This document shows positions 57,916 to 64,000 of a DNA stretch of 64,000 nt, piece by piece. Origin of the DNA: Axinella damicornis (taxonomy: Eukaryota > Porifera > Demospongiae > Axinellida > Axinellidae); assembly GCA_963931865.1 (NCBI GenBank), contig OZ007514.1, positions 806,001 through 870,000 on the forward strand, read 5' to 3'. Positions within the stretch are counted from its first letter, which is position 1. Each line of letters opens with the position of its first letter. A program made the position numbers and the translations under genes. The notes under the pieces are model-generated. The model did not search any database, was not told the origin of the DNA, and saw only the letters and a program-made list of their open reading frames with translations.

Positions 57916-59713
57916 GAGTGTGTGGGGAGGGGAGGTGGGGAGTGTGAGTGTGGGGGGAGGTGGGGAGTGTGTGAGTGTAGGGGAAGAGGGGTGATCGGGA
58001 GTGTGGTGGGTAGGTTTGTGCATTGCATACACAGGCTGTAATAATCCTGATTCCGTCAGGAAGCAGTTCATTGTTGATGCAGTCCCAACACCATCCCATC
58101 CTTCCTCCTGTTCACTCACAGTACAATAGCAGTTCACTGTTGAATGAGGACGCAGTGCAAAGTGCGTAGAAGCTACCTATCATTCTTGTGGCTTCACGGA
58201 ACAATTGATGATGCAATGCATACTGGAAGTTACACAGCAATAGTCGCTTATTGCTGTGGCTTCACCTTAGGAAGAGATTGACAAATCTATACGGATTCGG
58301 TACGGAACAATTCATTGATGGCTGTGTAAACGCAGTGTTAGTTACCAGGTACGTTCACATGCCAAAACTGGCACATTTTGGAAACACTTATGGCACATTC
58401 AATGAAGCCAAAACAGCTCTCCTGTTCTGTAGGGTGACTGACATGCCATTTTTGCTAAAATAGAACAACAAACCAAAATTGGCAGAAACAGCACCTGGTG
58501 AGCGACAGCACCACCTGGTGAGCGACAGCACCACCTGGTGAGCGACAGCACACCAAGGATACACATGCAGGCCTTGTCTTGCTACATGCACACTATAATA
58601 TTATACACCAGCTGCCATTTGTTGTGGAGGGCGTCCTGCATGCGTAGCCTCGATCGTCCCAAGGTCATCTTAACCTCCAGTTTTTGATTGATTTCAGTTT
58701 ACAAAATTAATGTATACTATACTGTAAGTGATCAAAAACAGGTGGCGTAGAAGGCCTGGAGCGAGGCTATGCATGCAGTTATAGCAGACTAATATGCTAG
58801 GTATCTTGGGCTAGGAATGAGATATGAAGCTGGGATTTGCACCATTGTGATCAGCATGAATGGAGCATTCCAGTGATGTCCATTTTGCTGTAGGTTGAAT
58901 TTTGACCCAAAATCATGAAAAAACCATGGATTATAGCCTTTGGTTGAGTGCGATTTTTGACAAAATGTGACCGAGACTAAAATCCACTTTAAGGACATCA
59001 TTTGAAAGCTCCTTTTATGCTGACCACAATGGCATAATCCCCGGCTTCATATCTCATTCAAATAAATGAATACAACATGTCTTTCTGGATATACGGAGTA
59101 TGCCAGCTAAGTTCTATGCTAGGTATCTTGGGCTTAGAAGGAGATATGAAGCTGGGATTTGCACCATTGTGATCAGCATGACTGGAGCATTCCAATGATA
59201 TCTGTTTTGCTGTCATTTGAAATTTGACCCAAAATCATGAAAAACCATGGATTATAGCCTTTGGTCGACTGCGATTTTTGCCAAAATGTGACCGAGACTA
59301 AAATCCACTTTAAGGACATCATTTGAAAGCTCCTTTTATGCTGACCACAATGGCATAATCCCCGGCTTCATATCTCATTCAAATAAATGAATACAACAAT
59401 CATGTCTTTCTGGATATACGGAGTAGGAATTATGCCAGCTAAGTTCTATGCTAGGTAAATAATGGAACTCGTGGGAGCGGCTACCCCACAACGGAACTCG
59501 TGGGAACGTCTACTCCACAGGTGTGGTCAATGGTACTACTTCATATGATCAGACGTGTGATGGACATGTGACAACCATATTGTATGTTGCTATGGACACA
59601 GCAAGTAGTACATGAGCACACATTACCTCCAGGGTCTGCTTTTGTCAATAATGGAGGCACTGTAGCGGTTCTTCTTCTTTCTCAGACGAATCGAGCTGTA
59701 CTGCTTGCTTCGC
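48241..59713 (-). CDS. RAP1GAP: Rap1 GTPase-activating protein with GoLoco motif (5' end missing)
   Basis: Twenty-three exons join in phase: 59627-59713, 57827-57878, 56837-56881, 55760-55822, 55093-55347, 54682-54873, 54478-54581, 54138-54216, 53911-53976, 53654-53737, 52783-52883, 52406-52535, 52083-52133, 51876-51980, 51439-51510, 51228-51314, 50925-51017, 50664-50807, 50434-50507, 49462-50320, 49187-49319, 48666-48751, 48241-48375; at least 1031 residues. A GoLoco motif spans two exons ([12 protein letters not shown] + [11 protein letters not shown]). The RapGAP region includes [43 protein letters not shown] and [18 protein letters not shown], and [14 protein letters not shown] carries the catalytic Asn thumb. 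A Ser/Arg-rich tail (exon of 859 bases) and a C-terminal coiled coil ([15 protein letters not shown]) follow. It should turn off Rap GTPases and may bind G-alpha-i through GoLoco. Upstream exons beyond 59713 were not found. Confidence 0.93.
51018..51120. repeat. Purine tract upstream of Rap1GAP exon 50925-51017
   Basis: A GGGGAGGAAGAGG tract; polypyrimidine in the gene's sense, immediately before the acceptor. Confidence 0.85.
52180..52390. repeat. C/T tract with ~36-base C run
   Basis: CTCCTCCTCC-type sequence with a long C run near 52327-52362, in a Rap1GAP intron; purine-rich in the gene's sense. Confidence 0.85.
52556..52680. repeat. (GGGA)n microsatellite
   Basis: About 28 near-perfect GGGA repeats, just upstream, in gene sense, of the exon at 52406-52535. 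Confidence 0.95.
52911..52943. repeat. Poly-G run of about 30
   Basis: An uninterrupted G run about 30 bases upstream, in gene sense, of the exon at 52783-52883. Confidence 0.9.
53060..53640. repeat. ~33-bp G-rich minisatellite AGGGGGCAGGAGGGAGAAGGG, ~17 units
   Basis: Units of GGAGGGAGGGGAGGGGGCA plus GGAGGGAGAAGGG(G/T)CA alternate with small variants, entirely purine apart from C and rare T. Located in one Rap1GAP intron. Strong G-quadruplex potential on the non-coding strand. Confidence 0.93.
54226..54400. repeat. (GGGA)n tract upstream of the Rap1GAP exon 54138-54216
   Basis: About 35 GGGA units starting roughly 10 bases from the acceptor; polypyrimidine in the gene's sense. Confidence 0.95.
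55616..55758. repeat. (CA)n microsatellite in a Rap1GAP intron
   Basis: About 140 bases of CA with rare interruptions, ending next to the donor at 55760. Confidence 0.95.
56029..56188 (+). other. Possible orphan coding segment, antisense within a Rap1GAP intron
   Basis: The frame [20 protein letters not shown] continues with [16 protein letters not shown] and then a stop. Its aromatic/charged composition looks protein-like, but there is no domain I recognise and no joining exon. It may be chance or a gene fragment. Confidence 0.2.
57333..57521 (+). repeat. 27-bp tandem repeat, 7 copies
   Basis: TACACCATGGCGACTGGTGA plus TTGTGTG repeated seven times with essentially no divergence. The unit is a multiple of three, so several frames stay open. 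Confidence 0.97.
57616..57720 (+). repeat. 33-bp tandem repeat, about 3 copies
   Basis: AGGCACAGGGGGATCGGGAT plus ATGGGTGTGGGCG, one mismatch among the copies. Confidence 0.95.
57882..57975. repeat. Poly-G run followed by GGGGAGTGTG repeats
   Basis: About 31 consecutive G begin a few bases from the acceptor of the Rap1GAP exon 57827-57878; a poly-C tract in the gene's sense. Confidence 0.93.
58494..58553 (+). repeat. 20-bp tandem repeat, 3 copies
   Basis: CACCTGGTGAGCGACAGCAC repeated three times. Confidence 0.93.
58815..59381. mobile_element. Tandem pair of GAGATATGAAGCTGGG fold-back elements
   Basis: Two copies (about 58815-59060 and 59137-59381) each start GAGATATGAAGCTGGGATTTG and end CCGGCTTCATATCTCATTC. 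The linker AAATAAATGAATACAACA..TGTCTTTCTGGATATACGGAG follows both copies, so the unit duplicated together with its flank. Confidence 0.85.
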
Positions 59714-62700
59714 CTGAGGTGTGAGGGTGGGTTGTGATGGTGTGGAGGGGGAGTGTGTGTGGAAGGGGGTGTGTGATGGTGTGAAAGGTGAGGTGGGAGG
59801 GGAGGAGTGGGATGTGTGATGGTGTGAAGGGGATGAGTGTGTACTGCCGGCATGTAGTGATTTCTTCTACACATGATTATTGCATACGTAGCAACCACCG
59901 CCCCACAACCAGGTATGCAAGAGCCCATACCTTTCCCGACAGGAAAGTGGGAGTAGTGGAGTAGGAGTAGTGGGGGGGAGAACCTGCCCACAGGTGCTCC
60001 AATTACGGCAGCAGGCACTTAACGGTAATCATGGCCCTCTGACTCAATTAGGTTGAGTATACAAGTGTACACTAGCAACCAAAGAGCAGTGTATACACGT
60101 TCAGCACAGTAATCATTGTGTAATGAGTAATCATTGTGTAATGAGTAATCATTGTGTAATGGTAAACTAAGGTCTCCTTCACTCCCTGGCCTCCCACCCT
60201 CCGCCCGAGTATGGAGGATGGGTATGCAGTTAGACAATGAGTTTAATTTGTTAATTAGTATCGAATGTGGAAGACTGGTTGCCCATACGATGAGGGTCAG
60301 GTGATATTGATATTACTGTCACGGGAATGTTGCACTTGTGAGCATTTTCTGATTCGCAGTCACAGACAACTGCTTTGCAGTTGATGTTCAGCTAGAGGTT
60401 GTCCATCCTAGAGGCTGATTGAGGCAGAGAGAGCAGGCCTGTTCTTGTAGCCTTGTCCCAGGCCGCATGGCCCGGGAACGAGGCTACTGTAGGTGTTCAT
60501 TTAGCCAGAGATTGTGTGTTAACCTGGTGAATAGTACGTATGTAGTCTGACACCTCACACAGAAGGCCACTGCGGCCCATGAGAGAGTAGCTGCATATAC
60601 TCATGAGACTTCAAAGACTCATGAATGTACTTCACTTCCACATATTCAGTTAGAAGTACGGCTGTGAGAACATGCACTTTGTTGCTTAAACTGTCGACTT
60701 GTCATGGCAGCTATTGTGCTTTAGGTAGAGCCATGTCCGTGAACGTGTACCGCCTGTGGGCCTGTGGGCATATCCGACTGTAGGCCATTGATAACCTGGC
60801 AACACAATCAACAACCCCGTCTAGACGACGAACAGCAGAAGAGGCTAACAGACGTGTGTACATACTCATACTCGAGTGAACTAGGTGAATGTTGTGAGGG
60901 CTGAATAGGGGACCCCCAAAGTGGGTGTAATTGAGAACTGACACCTCCCGTGTATTGCCTCAGGGTTAATACCTTTGTTGACCTCTGGGTTAGTGCCAGG
61001 TGCACTCACCACTGGGCGGCACTGATTGGCACCTGGCATATAGGATTAGTGTTGTCACATCGTCTAGCGCATGCAGCGTCAGAGGCTGTGGGTCTGATTG
61101 TGTACACGTAGGTCTCTAGGCCTATCCGACCAAAACTGCATGAAGCGCAACTCTGGTCCCTCTGTTGCTATGGCAATGTGTCCAATGGTTGCCATGAACC
61201 AAGGGTACACTCAGAGTCTACTGGAGTCTACCTTTCCAGTGGAAAACATCAGATGTTTGATCGGTACAAAGCTTGCTGATCTCCCAATTGGGTTCACAGT
61301 CTTGCTCCCAGCGAGAAGTCGACTCACTGATGAGGAATGAGTTGGGAGCAACACTAACTGGAATCGTACAGGAACACTAACTGGAATCGTACAGGAACAC
61401 GTCTGTTTAGTGTTTGTTGTGTACAGGTTTCTAAAGCCCCAAAACATCAACAACAACAACAACTTCCTCTACTGGTTTCACTACAGATGTACGTGTTGGC
61501 CTTCAAATAAGGTTTCTCGCTTTTCAAAGTCTTACCGACCCTTGAAGTCTAAGTCAAAGATGTTAACACCAGTGCCAATGGAAGAGGAACCGCGGAAATA
61601 TAGATATCCTTCTCAACTTACAAAATATACCACACATTGCATGTGCCCAACAGACCATAGTTGCAAAGGTTTGGCCAATCATAGGGCTGCATTTAGCACC
61701 TACACAGGAAGTGAATACCTATCAATGTTTGGACATACAAAATGTAAGGTCCTCAGTAGCAGCCATATTAATGTGGATAGTAGACAGAAGTGGCAGTTCT
61801 GAATTGGTCCCAACTCTGACTGTTGGATAGTGGGATTACAGGTCAAGTAGGTTCATTCCCAGCCCAGGAGCGGGAGACACCCCTCTGGTACAGGAGCTGG
61901 CTGGGGAGACACCCCTCTGGTACAGGAGCCAGCTGGGGAGACACCCCTCTGGTACCTTGTCCCAAAGCTTCAATTCCCCTACCCTTCCTGTCTCCCATCT
62001 CCTCTCTCCCTTCCCTTCCACAATCGAAACCTAAACTTGAGCAAGGAGACCAGATCATATTCAATTATCACATACACCTCTTGTCCTGTCTCCTAGACAC
62101 AACTATTCTCATCTTAGCTCAGTCACCACAACCACAATTGGAGTAAGCCAGCCTAATCTGGTAAAGCTGAGGTAACAGTTACAAAGGATCTCGCCAGCTT
62201 CTTGGGCCCCCAAACACAAGATTATGTTACCGGGCACTTGTGATGTTGCCCACAACAACACACACTGGTACACACTGAGCTACATTAATGGCCTTCAAAG
62301 AATGCCTAATGGCATTACTCAGGACAAGACATAATTGGCTGACATTACCTCTTGCACACTGGGCTAACGTTTTGTTTCAATCTCCACCACACACACTGAA
62401 ACATATCCAATCAGAGGCTTAACCTCACGCATCCCAAGCAGCCCAGGAATGTCCACCAGTTGTCACATGCCACCACAAACACACTAAAATCAGAATAACC
62501 CTTTGCTCACAAGTAAAGTTATAACCAGTACACCCGGTAGCAGCCAAACGAGCACAGAGAATACCCATAAGCAAGCCCATCATAAGAAGGAGGATTAAAA
62601 TATTAGGTGTTAATACTCTGCACATGCTCTTCTGCTTCTCTGAGCTGTTTGCAGTAGCAGGTAACGTGAGGAGAATTTTGAAGACCCATGAGCTAAAGAG

Positions 62701-63179
62701 TGAATACACATGCCTACAGTGAATACATAGCCCACTGTAGCACAATGGTGGCTGATCCTGACAGAGCAGGACAGCAGACCCTCACTTGTGGGACATGACG
62801 CCACGGATCAGAGTTCCATGTTTACTCTTCATCCGCACCAACACTAGCCGGACACAGCTTCACTAAGACGTTGTAATTACCAAACATTTCAACCAAAGGT
62901 TCTTGCTACAAGGGTTTCTTCAGGGAAGTCAAGCCGCAGGCTTCTTCACCACCCCACCATTTCATGACACAATCAGAACTGAGCGCCAACCTCAAACACA
63001 AGCTGGAAACACAATACCAGCAAGTTTGGGCCAACCAAAATATCAATACATTACATCATAGTGATGTAATGTACAACAGGCATGATCAATCATCCCTCCA
63101 TGCATACACACAACTACAAGAGGTTTACACCGAGTTCAACCAGAGGGGCATAATTTAAATGCTCGATGAAGAACACCTA

Positions 63180-63228
63180 TAAAGATTACTAGGGATTACT
63201 AGAGATTACTAGAGATTACTGGGGGGTT
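63180..63228 (+). repeat. 15-bp tandem repeat AGATTACTAGGGATT
   Basis: About three to four copies of GATTACTAGAGATTACT-type units. Confidence 0.85.
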
Positions 63229-63833
63229 TCTAGAGTGCATTCTTTGATACAGGCTGCATGAAGACTATATACTCTGATTACATCATCATGGAACGTGTCC
63301 ATGTGGTGCTATAACCTCCGGTACTGCATGGTTGCCACGGGAACACCCACAGGCACAGGGCCAGCAACCCCACGAGTGAACTTCCCAGACCACACCATAT
63401 ACACACCAACTCAAGAAGCAAGTCACTAACTACAACACAGCTATGTACATATCTGCTGACTAGCTGCAGTTACTGCTTACACCTGCATATACACACTCTT
63501 GGCCGTGTAGCAGAACAGTAAACAGACTGAAATAGATTTCAAACTCACAAGTCCATGGCTAGGAGACATCTATATTGCCGACCACTTGCCCAGTGCGTTC
63601 TTACACGGAACTGACAATGCCAGTATACCCAGGTGTGTTATAAGCAGCTGATTTCCCCAACAAAAGAATTAATCTACCAAATCGTCAAAAACCCTCCCTC
63701 TATTGTTAGCAAGGCTTCTGTTGCCTTCGGAAATGGCACGCTCTCCTAAAAGGGAGCGATCTACTTCTTTTGAGCAGATTGTTCCTCCCAACACCCAAAG
63801 AAGCTTGGATCAGTGCCATACAGGTTTTCATCT

Positions 63834-64000
63834 TTCTCTCCCTCCCTCCCTCCCTCCCTCTCCCTCCCTCCCTCCCTCCCTCCCTCCCTCCCTCCCTCCC
63901 TCCCTCCCTCCCTCCCTCCCTCCCTCCCTAACTCCCTCCTTCCTCCCTCCCTCCCTCCTTCCTCCCTCCTGCCTTCCTCCCTCCTGCCTCCCTCCCTCCC
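63834..64000. repeat. (CCCT)n microsatellite running off the window
   Basis: Near-perfect CTCC repeats with a few TTCC interruptions continue to the last base. Confidence 0.95.

Larger units (their letters stand above)
59714..64000. other. Upstream of the found Rap1GAP exons; no gene recognised
   Basis: It should contain the first exon(s) of Rap1GAP or its promoter, but I could not identify them. Present are a minimal TAGCCTTG/CGAGGCTA hairpin (about 60450-60487), a short AACTGGAATCGTACAGGAACA repeat (61355-61400), three AGGAGC(T/C)(G/A)GCTGGGGAGACACCC units (61880-61952) and two frames (61098-61340 and 61410-61802) without recognisable domains. Confidence 0.4.

Noticed and set aside
61098..61802. 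Two frames of 80 and 130 codons as genes
   Set aside because: No recognisable domain, the first contains ordinary composition and they are separated by a short repeat; support is insufficient.

Overview
The window looks like nuclear DNA of an early-branching animal, most likely a sponge. The genes are intron-rich with GT-AG splice sites. They are clearly metazoan (NECAP endocytic adaptor, Rap1GAP, swiprosin/EFHD, FOXRED1, TRIM-NHL). Two architectures are typical of non-bilaterians: a kinase fused to Kelch repeats and a cyclic-AMP-receptor-like GPCR. The sponge assignment is inference; no rRNA or mitochondrial marker is present. All exon models were built by eye from splice motifs, reading phase and family similarity, without transcript data.

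Layout. 0-9.3 kb holds exons of a multi-spanning membrane protein (XKR-like, minus strand) inside a direct segmental duplication of about 2 kb (1.4-3.5 kb and 6.8-9.0 kb), with a 200-N gap at one edge. 9.55-15.8 kb is a complete 8-exon NECAP gene (+). 16.2-18.5 kb is a single-exon TRIM-NHL gene (+). 21.6-24.2 kb is a 3-exon kinase-Kelch gene (+). 24.9-32.6 kb is a 13-exon GPCR gene (-) whose intron 10 is filled with fold-back and composite mobile elements. 33.2-35.0 kb is a 3-exon TTC17-like TPR membrane protein (-). 36.5-39.9 kb is FOXRED1 (-, 7 exons). 40.6-41.3 kb is a MULE transposon remnant. 42.2-44.0 kb is an EF-hand swiprosin gene (+, 4 exons). 44.6-46.8 kb is a two-family satellite array. 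48.2-59.7 kb is a Rap1GAP gene (-, at least 23 exons, 5' end not found). 59.7-64 kb has no gene I recognise.

The genes do not form one pathway. Two are signalling components (the GPCR and the Rap GTPase-activating protein, whose GoLoco motif is assembled across two exons), one is endocytic, one is a mitochondrial complex I assembly factor, and two (TRIM-NHL, kinase-Kelch) belong to families expanded in sponges and often linked to ubiquitin or innate-type signalling.

The non-coding part is unusually structured. Many introns carry long, strand-polarised polypyrimidine or polypurine tracts next to splice sites. A short inverted-repeat family (ends TAGCCTCGTTCCCAGGC) is scattered throughout, including one 450-bp member with a clear 10-bp target-site duplication. 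A composite repeat at 28.7-30.6 kb contains several first-exon-like pieces.
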